Assembly: GCA_036563505.1 (NCBI GenBank)
Contig: DATCMH010000009.1
Span: forward strand, 62,001 to 126,000
Reading direction: 5' to 3'
Source of the DNA: DATCMH01 sp036563505
GTDB taxonomy: Bacteria; Pseudomonadota; Alphaproteobacteria; Rhizobiales; Beijerinckiaceae
DNA: 64,000 bases
Numbering within the stretch: position 1 is the first letter of the stretch; each line of letters opens with the position of its first letter. A program made the position numbers and the translations under genes. The notes under the pieces were generated by a model. It was not told where the DNA came from. It did no database searches and saw only the letters and a program-made list of their open reading frames with translations. Shown here one piece after another: positions 8,172 to 16,218 of the stretch.

Positions 8172-8250
8172 ATGGCCGGGCTTGACCCGGCCATCTCGGT
8201 CTCGCTCGCCCGAGACTTCGCGCCGAGGTTCGCGGGTCGAGCCCGCGAAC
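8172..8250. repeat. Paired palindromic intergenic repeat (two 9-bp hairpins)
   Basis: Two perfect hairpins lie 33 bases apart: ATGGCCGGG / CCCGGCCAT (8172-8180 and 8186-8194) and GTTCGCGGG / CCCGCGAAC (8228-8236 and 8242-8250). Each has a five-base loop. The second hairpin shares a 17-base core, in inverse orientation, with 16177-16193. Such paired palindromes are typical of dispersed intergenic (REP-like) elements in Rhizobiales. Confidence 0.65.
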
Positions 8251-8353
8251 GACAGTTAGGGCCTTCTGACCCGCTCAGGTCCACGCCCAACGCCTCGTCA
8301 TCGGCTCACGCCGGGCACCTTCTTCCGCAGAGGGGAGAACGGAGCAGCGCCGT

Positions 8354-8381
8354 TTGCATTTCCGGCCTCTCCCATCTATAT
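8354..8381 (+). promoter_or_regulatory. Candidate rpsB promoter
   Basis: TTGCAT (8354-8359) and CTATAT (8376-8381) are separated by 16 bases, in the AT-richest part of the gap. A start near 8388 would give an rpsB leader of about 107 bases containing two hairpins (8408-8428 and 8439-8454). This rests on pattern matching only. Confidence 0.35.
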
Positions 8382-8494
8382 GCCCGCGCATCCCACACGC
8401 GGAGTTGGCCTCATGCTTTGAATGAGGCGTCCCGGTGGCCGGCGCCCTCGCCGGTCCATTGTCCTCCGCGGCGGTCTAACCGGAGACAAAAACG

Positions 8495-9514
8495 ATGGCG
8501 CTTCCCGATTTCTCGATGCGTCAGCTCTTGGAAGCTGGCGCCCATTTCGGCCACCAGGCCCACCGCTGGAACCCGAAGATGGCCCCCTACATCTTCGGCA
8601 CCCGCAACAACATCCACATCATCGACCTGGCCCAGACCGTGCCCGCGCTCTACCGCGCGCTCCAGGCGGTGTCGGACACCGTGTCCCGCGGCGGCCGCGT
8701 GCTCTTCGTCGGCACGAAGCGCCAGGCCCAGGACTCGATCGCTGAATCCGCCAAGCGCTCGGCCCAGTACTTCGTGAACGCCCGCTGGCTCGGCGGCATG
8801 CTCACGAACTGGAAGACGATCTCCGGCTCGATCCAGCGCCTGCGCAAGGTCGATGAGATTCTCGCCGGCGGCGGCCAGGGCCTCACGAAGAAAGAGCGCC
8901 TGATGCTCGCCCGCGAGAAGGAGAAGCTCGAGCGGGCGCTCGGCGGCATCAAGGACATGGGCGGCACGCCCGACCTGATCTTCGTGATCGACACCAACAA
9001 GGAGCAGCTGGCGATCCAGGAGGCCAAGCGCCTTGGCATCCCGGTGGCCGCCATCGTCGACACGAACTGCGATCCGGACGGCATCACCTACCCGGTTCCG
9101 GCGAACGACGACGCGGGCCGCGCCATCTCGCTCTACTGCGACCTGATCGCCCGGGCCGCGCTCGACGGTATCTCGCGCAGTCACGGCGACATGGGCGTCG
9201 ATGTCGGCGCTTCCGAGGCTCCGATGGTCGAGGAGCTTCCGGCCGAGACGACCGCCCCGGCGGCCTACGAGCCGGCCGAGCAGTTCGAGAAGCTCGCCGC
9301 GCCCCGCGGCGCGCCGGACGACTTGACCAAGCTCACGGGCGTCGGACCGCAGCTCGAGAAGAAGCTGAACGAGGCGGGCGTGTTCCACTACTGGCAGGTC
9401 GCCGCGATGCAGCCGACCGATGCCGCCCAGCTCGACGGCGAGCTCAAGCTCAACGGCCGGATCGACCGTGACGGCTGGATCAACCAGGCTCGCACTCTCA
9501 TCGAGGCGGCGTGA
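8495..9514 (+). CDS. rpsB: 30S ribosomal protein S2 with C-terminal helix-hairpin-helix-like tail
   Basis: Small-subunit ribosomal protein S2, starting MALPDFSMRQLLEAGAHFGH as in most bacteria. The S2 core ends near residue 230 (LIARAALDGI). The protein is 339 residues against about 241 in E. coli. The extra 100 residues are a Glu/Ala/Pro linker and, from about residue 275, a compact domain with LTGVGPQLEKKLNEAG and GRIDRDGWINQA. This matches the helix-hairpin-helix-like tail also found on L21 and NuoE of Rhizobiales. A ribosome binding site GGAGAC precedes the ATG. It is followed by tsf in the usual order. Confidence 0.96.
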   Translation: MALPDFSMRQLLEAGAHFGHQAHRWNPKMAPYIFGTRNNIHIIDLAQTVPALYRALQAVSDTVSRGGRVLFVGTKRQAQDSIAESAKRSAQYFVNARWLGGMLTNWKTISGSIQRLRKVDEILAGGGQGLTKKERLMLAREKEKLERALGGIKDMGGTPDLIFVIDTNKEQLAIQEAKRLGIPVAAIVDTNCDPDGITYPVPANDDAGRAISLYCDLIARAALDGISRSHGDMGVDVGASEAPMVEELPAETTAPAAYEPAEQFEKLAAPRGAPDDLTKLTGVGPQLEKKLNEAGVFHYWQVAAMQPTDAAQLDGELKLNGRIDRDGWINQARTLIEAA

Positions 9515-9518
9515 TCTC

Positions 9519-9597
9519 GCGGCGGGCCTGAGCCCGCCGCCCGAGCCTGACGAGCATGCCAGCCCGGCGTGCCCTCGCGACCGAGGGGCGCCGGGCT
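9519..9597 (+). promoter_or_regulatory. Two strong hairpins between rpsB and tsf
   Basis: A perfect 9-bp stem with a CTGA loop (9519-9527 with 9532-9540) is followed by a long hairpin whose outer 9 bp pair AGCCCGGCG (9561-9569) with CGCCGGGCT (9589-9597), with further pairing inside. Neither has a run of T. They may set the rpsB:tsf ratio by partial termination or mRNA processing. Confidence 0.45.
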
Positions 9598-9626
9598 CCC
9601 TTATGACGACCTAACGAGGACGAGCC

Positions 9627-10556
9627 ATGGCCAACATCACGGCTGCGATGGTGAAGGAGCTTCGCGACAAGACGGGCGCGGGCATGATGGATTGCAAGAC
9701 GGCCCTGAACGAGACGGGCGGCGACATCGAGGCCGCCGTCGACTGGCTGCGCAAGAAGGGGCTCGCCAAGGCGGCGAAGAAGGCCGGCCGGGTCGCGGCC
9801 GAGGGCCTCGTCGCCGTCGAGTCCTCCGGTCACACCGCCACGGTGCTCGAGGTCAACGCTGAGACCGACTTCGTCGCCCGCAACGACCAGTTCCAGGCCT
9901 TCGTTCGCGAAGCGGCCAAGATCGCCCTCATGGGCGACGGCAGCATCGAGTCCCTCGAAGCCGCTCACTTCCCCGGTTCCTCGACGACCATCAAGGACCG
10001 CCTGCAGGAGCTCATCGCCACCATCGGCGAGAACATGACCCTGCGCCGCGTCGCCAAGCTGTCGCTCCAGAAGGGCCTGATCGCGTCCTATACCCACGGC
10101 GCGATCAGCGAGGGCCTGGGCAAGATCGGTGTTCTCGTGGCGCTCGAGTCCGAGGGCGACGTCACCCAGCTCGGCACCATCGGTCGTCAGATCGCGATGC
10201 ACGTCGCGGCGACGAACCCGGTGGCGCTCGACGCCTCGGGCGTCGACCCCGCGACGGTTGAGCGCGAGTCGGCGATCCTGCGCGAGAAGAATGCCGGCAA
10301 GCCGGATCACGTCATGCAGAAGATCGTCGAGAGCGGGCTCAAGAGCTACTACAAGGAGGTCACCCTCCTCGAGCAGCCCTTCGTGCACGATCCCTCGAAG
10401 ACCGTGACGCAGGTACTCAAGGAGGCCGAAGGGCGCCTCGGCAAGCCTGTCTCGATCAAGTCCTTCGTGCGCTATGCGCTTGGCGAGGGCATCGAGAAGG
10501 ACGACGGCCCGGACTTCGCCTCGGAAGTGGCGGCCGCGGCGGGCGTGAAGGCCTGA
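9627..10556 (+). CDS. tsf: Translation elongation factor Ts
   Basis: Guanine-nucleotide exchange factor that recycles EF-Tu from GDP to GTP form in the cytoplasm. The 309-residue protein opens with the UBA-like N-terminal domain (ITAAMVKELRDKTGAGMMDC, then AAVDWLRKKGLAKA). The exchange core TDFVARNDQF follows near residue 80, and then the dimerisation region. Length and start are standard. It is separated from rpsB by two hairpins and from pyrH by a good terminator, so tsf probably ends the rpsB-tsf transcript. Confidence 0.97.
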   Translation: MANITAAMVKELRDKTGAGMMDCKTALNETGGDIEAAVDWLRKKGLAKAAKKAGRVAAEGLVAVESSGHTATVLEVNAETDFVARNDQFQAFVREAAKIALMGDGSIESLEAAHFPGSSTTIKDRLQELIATIGENMTLRRVAKLSLQKGLIASYTHGAISEGLGKIGVLVALESEGDVTQLGTIGRQIAMHVAATNPVALDASGVDPATVERESAILREKNAGKPDHVMQKIVESGLKSYYKEVTLLEQPFVHDPSKTVTQVLKEAEGRLGKPVSIKSFVRYALGEGIEKDDGPDFASEVAAAAGVKA

Positions 10557-10580
10557 GGCCGGATCGTCCCGAAGTCGAAG

Positions 10581-10605
10581 AGGCGGCGCCGAGCGCCGCC
10601 TTTTT
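10581..10605 (+). terminator. Intrinsic terminator after tsf
   Basis: A perfect 9-bp GC stem, AGGCGGCGC (10581-10589) with GCGCCGCCT (10593-10601), has a three-base loop and runs straight into TTTTT (10601-10605). It lies 24 bases after the tsf stop. Confidence 0.85.
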
Positions 10606-10686
10606 CTTGCAGGAAGGCTCGCCGCGGAGCGTCCGCGCCGCGTTGAGCCCTCGGTCGATCGAACGAAGCCCGGAGCGCCCCACCCG

Positions 10687-11403
10687 ATGACGACGTCCTT
10701 CAAGCGCGTTCTCGTGAAGATCTCCGGCGAGGCGCTCGCCGCCCCTGACGGCTACTGGCTCGACCCGCAGACGCTGGCGGGTCTGGCGAGCGACATCGCC
10801 CGCTGCACGGCGGCGGGCTTTGAAATCGCTCTCGTGATCGGCGGCGGCAACATCATCCGGGGCGCCCGGATCAGTGCCGCGGGCTGGATCGACCGTGCCT
10901 CCGCCGATTCCATGGGCATGCTCGGCACCGTGATGAACTCCCTCGCGCTGGAGAACGCGCTCAACGCGGCCGGCGTCCCCGCCCGGACGATGTCTGCGGT
11001 GTCGATGCCGACGATCTGCGAAACCTACGCGCGCCAGCCGGCCCTGCATCACCTCGAGAAGGGCCAGGTAATCGTCCTTGCCGGTGGCACCGGAAACCCG
11101 TTCTTCACCACCGACACGTCGGCCGTGCTGCGTGCCGCCGAGCTCCGCTGCGACGCCGTGCTCAAGGCAACGCAGGTCGATGGCGTCTACTCCGCTGATC
11201 CGAAGAAGGATCCGTCGGCACGGCGCTTCGAACGCCTCACCCACGACGACGCCATCAGCCAGAACCTGCAGGTGATGGACACTGCCGCCTTCGCGTTGGC
11301 TCGGGAGAGCCGGCTGCCGATCATCGTGGGCTGCGTGCACCGCCCCAGTTCCGTGACCGCGATCCTCGACGGCAGCGCGCCCGCGACCGTCGTCGCCCCT
11401 TGA
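10687..11403 (+). CDS. pyrH: UMP kinase
   Basis: Phosphorylates UMP to UDP in pyrimidine nucleotide synthesis; cytoplasmic hexamer of the amino-acid kinase family. The 238-residue protein shows the N-terminal KRVLVKISGEAL, the glycine-rich IGGGNIIRGA, the SADSMGMLGTVMNSLAL helix and the ATP-region DGVYSADPKKDP. It follows the tsf terminator, so it should have its own promoter in the 80-base gap, and it starts the pyrH-frr-uppS-cdsA-dxr series. Confidence 0.96.
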   Translation: MTTSFKRVLVKISGEALAAPDGYWLDPQTLAGLASDIARCTAAGFEIALVIGGGNIIRGARISAAGWIDRASADSMGMLGTVMNSLALENALNAAGVPARTMSAVSMPTICETYARQPALHHLEKGQVIVLAGGTGNPFFTTDTSAVLRAAELRCDAVLKATQVDGVYSADPKKDPSARRFERLTHDDAISQNLQVMDTAAFALARESRLPIIVGCVHRPSSVTAILDGSAPATVVAP

Positions 11404-11462
11404 AGCAGGGCACGGAGGGGGGTAAGCCGGGCCTGACGGGGCAAGAAGGGAACAGGAAAGCA

Positions 11463-12026
11463 ATGGCTGCGACGACCTTTGACCTCGGAGACATCAAGCG
11501 GCGGATGCAAGGCGCGGTCTCCGCGCTCAAGCACGATCTCGGCAGCCTCCGCACCGGCCGCGCGACCCCGAGCCTCCTCGATCCGCTCCAGATCGACGCT
11601 TACGGGGCCATGATGTCCATCAGCCAGGTGGCGACGGTGAGCGTGCCGGAGCCGCGCCTGCTCAGCGTACAGGTCTGGGACCGCGGCATGGTGTCGGCCG
11701 TCGAGAAAGCGATCCGCGACTCCGATCTCGGTCTCAATCCGCTCACCGAGGGCCAGACCATCCGGCTGCGCATCCCCGAGATGAACGAGCAGCGCCGCAA
11801 GGAAATGGTCAAGGTCGCTCACAAGTACACGGAGGAGGCGCGCATCGCCGCCCGCCACGTGCGCCGCGACGGCCTTGACCTGCTGAAGAAACTCGAGAAG
11901 GACGGCACCATCGGCCAGGACGACGAGAAGCGTCAGGCCGACCAGGTGCAGAAACTCACCGATCAGACCATCGCCGAGATCGACCAGACGCTCGCGGCGA
12001 AGGAAAAGGAGATCATGCAGGTCTAA
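11463..12026 (+). CDS. frr: Ribosome recycling factor
   Basis: Splits post-termination ribosomes together with EF-G. The 187-residue length is standard. ATG 11463 is chosen because it has a ribosome binding site (AGGAAAG) and gives the normal start MAATTFDLGDIKRRMQGAV; an upstream in-frame start at 11400 would add 21 residues unlike the family. The conserved LRTGRATPSLLDPL, RKEMVKVAHKYTEEARIA and C-terminal QKLTDQTIAEID helix are present. Confidence 0.96.
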   Translation: MAATTFDLGDIKRRMQGAVSALKHDLGSLRTGRATPSLLDPLQIDAYGAMMSISQVATVSVPEPRLLSVQVWDRGMVSAVEKAIRDSDLGLNPLTEGQTIRLRIPEMNEQRRKEMVKVAHKYTEEARIAARHVRRDGLDLLKKLEKDGTIGQDDEKRQADQVQKLTDQTIAEIDQTLAAKEKEIMQV

Positions 12027-12055
12027 GTGAGGACCGTGCAGGATCCGGAGCAGGA

Positions 12056-12823
12056 ATGGCCGGCAACAGCGAAGCTCTCGCCGCCCCGCTGACGGGTGAG
12101 CGGGCCGGCGAACCGGCCCCGACCCATGTTGCCATCATCATGGACGGGAACGGGCGCTGGGCCGCGGGCCGGGGATTGCCCCGGGTCGAGGGCCATCGCA
12201 AGGGCGTCGAGGCGGTGCGCCGCGCCGTGCGCTCGGCGATCGATCTCGGGATCCGCTATCTCACGGTCTACAGCTTCTCGTCGGAGAACTGGCGCCGTCC
12301 CGCCCAGGAAGTCTCAGACCTCCTCGGTCTGCTCAAGCGCTTCATCCGGCACGATCTGGCGGACCTTCATCGCAATAACGTGCAGGTGCGCATCATCGGA
12401 GATCGGGCCGGGTTGAAGCCGGACCTGCGCGCCCTGCTCGTTGAAGCCGAAACCCTGACGAAGGACAACTTCGGGCTCACCCTCGTCGTGGCCTTCAACT
12501 ACGGCGGGCGGCAGGAGATCGTGCGGGCGGTCCAGCGCCTCGCCGAGCGGGTGAGAGCAGGGGAGATCACCCCGGATGCCATCGATCTGGCGATGATCGA
12601 GGACGCCCTCGACACGGTGGGCATTCCCGATCCGGATCTCGTGATCCGCACCTCGGGCGAGCAGCGTGTCTCGAACTTCCTGACCTGGCAGACGGCCTAC
12701 GCCGAATTCGTGTTCCTGCCCGGCTTCTGGCCCGACTTCGACGACGCCGCTTTCCGGGCTGCCATCGACGAGTATCGCCGGCGCGATCGGCGGTTCGGCG
12801 GCCTCAGTGCCAAGGCCGGCTGA
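12056..12823 (+). CDS. uppS: Undecaprenyl diphosphate synthase (cis-prenyltransferase)
   Basis: Condenses isopentenyl diphosphate units onto farnesyl diphosphate to make the C55 lipid carrier for peptidoglycan and O-antigen. The 255-residue protein has the catalytic motif HVAIIMDGNGRWA near residue 23, the YSFSSENWRRP motif, and the C-terminal RTSGEQRVSNFLTWQTAYAE motif. About 20 extra N-terminal residues precede the core. It lies between frr and cdsA, the usual alphaproteobacterial order. Confidence 0.95.
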   Translation: MAGNSEALAAPLTGERAGEPAPTHVAIIMDGNGRWAAGRGLPRVEGHRKGVEAVRRAVRSAIDLGIRYLTVYSFSSENWRRPAQEVSDLLGLLKRFIRHDLADLHRNNVQVRIIGDRAGLKPDLRALLVEAETLTKDNFGLTLVVAFNYGGRQEIVRAVQRLAERVRAGEITPDAIDLAMIEDALDTVGIPDPDLVIRTSGEQRVSNFLTWQTAYAEFVFLPGFWPDFDDAAFRAAIDEYRRRDRRFGGLSAKAG

Positions 12824-12824
12824 G

Positions 12825-13685
12825 ATGCCGGTTGGATCCGAAGACGGAACGCCACGGCGTCCCCTGCCGACGACCCTGTTCGCGACGGAACTCAGCGCGC
12901 GGATCATCTCCGCCCTGGTGCTGGCGGGTGTGGCCCTGCTCGCGGCTTACGAAGGGGGCTGGCTCTTCGCCGCGTTCTGGATCCTTGCCGCCGTGATCGT
13001 CGCGGCCGAATGGATCGGCGTGACGCGGGCCGCCCCGCGCGGTGCGCTGCTTGGCGTGTTCGGCGTCGGCGTTGCCGGCACATGCATTCTGGCGCTGCTG
13101 GACCGCCCCTGGTGGGCCCTGAGCCTCGGCCTCATCGTCGTCGCGTTCGCCCTTGCCCTGGCGCGACGGGACGATCGCCCCTGGATCTGGGCCTGCCTGC
13201 CGGTGGCGGCAGTGATCGGCATTGTGCCCCCCCTCGTACGCGAGCATCCTGCCTTCGGCCTCGTCGGGCTCCTGTGGATGTTCGCCGTCGTTTGGACGAC
13301 CGACATCGCCGCCTTCTTCACGGGGCGGGCGCTCGGCGGTCCGAAACTCTGGCCTCGGGTGAGCCCGAAGAAGACCTGGTCGGGCTTCCTCGGCGGCCTC
13401 ATCGCGGGCACGGGCGCGGGCGTTTTCGTCGCCTCGGCCGGCGCTTCCCTCGGCTGGGCGCCGGTCGCGAGCCTGTCGCTCGTTGCCGTGGTCTCGGCCG
13501 TCGGCTCGGTCGTCAGCCAGGGCGGGGACTTGGCGGAATCAGCGATGAAGCGCCGGTTCGACGTAAAGGATTCCGGTCATCTCATTCCCGGACACGGCGG
13601 CGTCATGGACCGCCTCGACGGCTTCTGGTCTGTCGCCGTGCTCGCGGGGCTGATCATGCTGGCGCGGGAGGCCGGCCTGCGGTGA
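12825..13685 (+). CDS. cdsA: Phosphatidate cytidylyltransferase (CDP-diglyceride synthase)
   Basis: Makes CDP-diacylglycerol from phosphatidic acid and CTP at the inner membrane, the branch point of phospholipid synthesis. The 286-residue protein has about seven to eight hydrophobic helices. It carries the family signature in its C-terminal part (KKTWSGFLGG, then DLAESAMKRRFDVKDSG and LIPGHGGVMDRLDG). The ATG at 12825 lies one base after the uppS stop; an upstream GTG at 12807 is less likely. Its stop overlaps the dxr start. Confidence 0.94.
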   Translation: MPVGSEDGTPRRPLPTTLFATELSARIISALVLAGVALLAAYEGGWLFAAFWILAAVIVAAEWIGVTRAAPRGALLGVFGVGVAGTCILALLDRPWWALSLGLIVVAFALALARRDDRPWIWACLPVAAVIGIVPPLVREHPAFGLVGLLWMFAVVWTTDIAAFFTGRALGGPKLWPRVSPKKTWSGFLGGLIAGTGAGVFVASAGASLGWAPVASLSLVAVVSAVGSVVSQGGDLAESAMKRRFDVKDSGHLIPGHGGVMDRLDGFWSVAVLAGLIMLAREAGLR

Positions 13686-14851
13686 GCCTATCCCGTCTCT
13701 CGATCCTCGGCGCCACCGGTTCCATCGGCCGCTCCACGCTCGACGTTATTCTCGCCCATCGCGACGCCTTCGAGGTCGAGGCGGTCGCAGGAGGGCGGGA
13801 CGCCCGCGCGCTCGCGGCGACCGCCAAGCGCCTCGGAGCCCGCTTCGCCGCTCTCGCCGACGAAGGCGGCCATGCACTCCTCAGAGATGAGCTTGCAGGA
13901 ACAGGTATCGCGTCAGGTGCCGGCGCCACGGCCGTGATCGAGGCCGCGCAGCGCGACGCCGATCTCGTGGTCGCGGCAATCAGCGGCACGGCCGGCCTGC
14001 CCTCCGCCCACGCCGCGCTCGCGCCCGGCCGGCGCGTAGCCCTCGCCAACAAGGAAAGCCTCGTCTGTGCGGGCGAGGCTTTCATGCGCGACGCGAAGCG
14101 GATCGGCGCGGCGATCTTGCCGATGGACTCCGAACACAACGCACTCGCTCAGGCCCTTGGCGGCGGAGCAATCGACGACGTCGCGACGATGACGATCACC
14201 GCCTCGGGCGGCCCCTTCCGAACCTGGCCCGCCGAGCGGATCGCGACGGCAACACCGGACGAGGCCTCGGCCCACCCAACCTGGTCGATGGGACGCAAGA
14301 TCAACATCGATTCGGCCACCTTGATGAACAAGGGGCTCGAACTCATCGAGGCGCACCATCTCTTCGGTTTGGATGCCGACCGGCTCGAGGTCGTGGTTCA
14401 CCCGCAATCCATCGTGCACGGGCTCGTGCACTGGCGCGACGGTGCGGTGACCGCCGGGCTGGCCCAGCCGGACATGCGCGTTCCGATCGCCCATTGCCTG
14501 AAGAACGGCGCCCGCCTGCCCTCGACGCGCCCGCGTCTCGATCTTGCCGCGATCGGCAGCTTAACGTTCGAGGCGCCCGATCTCGAGCGGTTTCCCTGTC
14601 TTCGGCTCGCGATGACGGCGCTCGCCAGGGGAGGGGCCTTGCCGGCGGTGCTGAACGCGGCCAACGAGGTCGCCGTGGAGGCGTTCCTGGCCGGCAAAAT
14701 CGGCTTCGGTGGGATCGCTGCGCTCGTCGAGAGGGTCTGCGCGCGCTCGGAGACGCGGTGGCATCGCGCCCCCGACACGGTTGAGGAAGCGTTAACCATC
14801 GATGCGGATTCGCGGCAGGTCGCCGTCTCGTTTTTGTCAGCAATTCATTAA
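13682..14851 (+). CDS. dxr: 1-deoxy-D-xylulose 5-phosphate reductoisomerase
   Basis: Second enzyme of the MEP isoprenoid pathway: converts DXP to 2-C-methyl-erythritol 4-phosphate with NADPH. The 389-residue protein starts at GTG 13682, overlapping the cdsA stop as GTGA. It shows the NADPH-binding ILGATGSIGRSTLDVI, the substrate and metal motifs ALANKESLVCAGE and LPMDSEHNA, and the flexible-loop region MGRKINIDSATLMNKGLE. IspDF, which acts later in the same pathway, is encoded at 59842-61035. Confidence 0.96.
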   Translation: MSLSRLSILGATGSIGRSTLDVILAHRDAFEVEAVAGGRDARALAATAKRLGARFAALADEGGHALLRDELAGTGIASGAGATAVIEAAQRDADLVVAAISGTAGLPSAHAALAPGRRVALANKESLVCAGEAFMRDAKRIGAAILPMDSEHNALAQALGGGAIDDVATMTITASGGPFRTWPAERIATATPDEASAHPTWSMGRKINIDSATLMNKGLELIEAHHLFGLDADRLEVVVHPQSIVHGLVHWRDGAVTAGLAQPDMRVPIAHCLKNGARLPSTRPRLDLAAIGSLTFEAPDLERFPCLRLAMTALARGGALPAVLNAANEVAVEAFLAGKIGFGGIAALVERVCARSETRWHRAPDTVEEALTIDADSRQVAVSFLSAIH

Positions 14852-14892
14852 GGTCGCGGTAGGCAAGGCGCCGACCCGGCGGGAGAGCGATC

Positions 14893-16056
14893 ATGGACAT
14901 CATCACCGCACCGTTCGGGTTCCTCTGGACGTTGCTGACCTACCTCGTTCCCTTCATCGGGGTCCTGACCGTCGTCGTGTTCATCCACGAGCTCGGCCAC
15001 TTCCTCGTGGGGCGCTGGTGCGGCGTCGGCGTGAAGGCCTTCTCCATCGGCTTCGGCCCTGAGATCCTGGCTTGGACGGACCGGCGCGGTACGCGCTGGA
15101 AGATCTCCGCGATCCCGCTCGGCGGCTACGTCAAGTTCGTCGGCGACATGAATGGCGCCAGCGTGCCGGACCAGCAGGGCCTCGGGACGATGAGCGCCGC
15201 CGAGCGCGCGGAGAGCTTCCACCACAAGAAGGTCTGGCAGAGGGCCGCCATCGTCGCCGCCGGGCCGATCGCCAACTTCCTCCTCGCGATTCTCGTGTTC
15301 GCCGCGATCACCCTCGTGAATGGGCGTGACGTTCTCACGCCGCGGATCGACCAGGTGATGCCGGGCAGCGCGGCGGAGCGGGCCGGCTTCCAGCCGGGCG
15401 ACCTCGTGGTGGCGATCAACGGTCGTCCGATCGAGAGCTTCTCGGAGATGCAGCGCTACGTCGGCGCGCGCGCGACCGAGAGTCTTGAGATCGCCGTCGA
15501 CCGGAACGGCCGCGCGACGACCTTGACCGCCGTGCCGGATCTCAAGGAGCAGAAGACGCCGTTCGGTACGCAGCGCCTCGGCATCCTGGGCCTGCAAGCC
15601 TCGCGTGACCCTTCTGACCTGCGTCACGTCACCTATGGGCCGCTGCAGTCCCTGCGGATCGGGGCGTTCGAGACCTGGTACGTCGTTGACCGCACCTTCG
15701 ACTACATCGGCAAGCTCGTGGTCGGGCGGGAATCGGCCGACCAGCTCTCGGGGCCGATCCGCATCGCGCAAGTGTCGGGGCAGGTCGCAACCCTCGGAGG
15801 GATCGGCGGCCTCATCAGCTTGATGGCCGTGATCTCCGTCTCGATCGGCCTCATCAACCTGTTCCCGATCCCCCTGCTCGATGGCGGACACCTGATGTTC
15901 TATGCCTTCGAGGCCTTGCGCGGCCGCCCCTTGAGCGACCGGGCGCAGGAGATCGGGTTCCGGATCGGCCTCGCGATCGTGGTGATGTTGATGCTCTTCG
16001 CCACTTGGAATGACATTCTTCACCTTGGTGCGTCATTCTCCGGGAAGGGCACGTGA
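14893..16056 (+). CDS. rseP: Site-2 protease RseP family zinc metalloprotease
   Basis: Intramembrane M50 metalloprotease that cleaves anti-sigma factors and leftover signal peptides in the inner membrane. The 387-residue protein has the zinc motif HELGH (His32, Glu33, His36) in the first helix and a PDZ domain in the middle (VMPGSAAERAGFQPGDLVVAI). The second zinc ligand motif LLDGGH lies near residue 325 in a C-terminal helix. E. coli RseP has two PDZ domains; one is evident here, as in many alphaproteobacteria. It sits directly upstream of bamA. Confidence 0.94.
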   Translation: MDIITAPFGFLWTLLTYLVPFIGVLTVVVFIHELGHFLVGRWCGVGVKAFSIGFGPEILAWTDRRGTRWKISAIPLGGYVKFVGDMNGASVPDQQGLGTMSAAERAESFHHKKVWQRAAIVAAGPIANFLLAILVFAAITLVNGRDVLTPRIDQVMPGSAAERAGFQPGDLVVAINGRPIESFSEMQRYVGARATESLEIAVDRNGRATTLTAVPDLKEQKTPFGTQRLGILGLQASRDPSDLRHVTYGPLQSLRIGAFETWYVVDRTFDYIGKLVVGRESADQLSGPIRIAQVSGQVATLGGIGGLISLMAVISVSIGLINLFPIPLLDGGHLMFYAFEALRGRPLSDRAQEIGFRIGLAIVVMLMLFATWNDILHLGASFSGKGT

Positions 16057-16176
16057 CCGGAAGGCCACGCCGCTTGGGAAAGTCGCTCGGGTCGGCTCTC
16101 GGCAATTGCAACGATACCGAAACTGATTAGAAGCGATGCTAGACCAGAAGGGTCGGAGGGGTCTCGCCCACCGGCT

Positions 16177-16193
16177 CGCGGGCTCGACCCGCG
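16177..16193. repeat. Copy of the palindromic intergenic repeat between rseP and bamA
   Basis: CGCGGG / CCCGCG with loop CTCGA. Its 17-base core is the exact reverse complement of the core at 8231-8247. It is the main feature of the 162-base rseP-bamA gap. Confidence 0.55.
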
Positions 16194-16218
16194 GTAAAGA
16201 AGAAAAGAGACGGGCCTC

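Larger units (their letters stand above)
8042..8494. other. 453-base non-coding gap between dnaE and rpsB with repeats and a leader
   Basis: No gene is supported here. From left to right it holds a degraded CCCTCTCCC-type intergenic repeat (about 8053-8105), two adjacent perfect 9-bp hairpins (8172-8250), a candidate rpsB promoter (8354-8381) and hairpins in the likely rpsB leader (8408-8428 and 8439-8454). A 226-codon open frame crosses the gap and rpsB, but its composition is that of an out-of-frame shadow. Confidence 0.6.
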
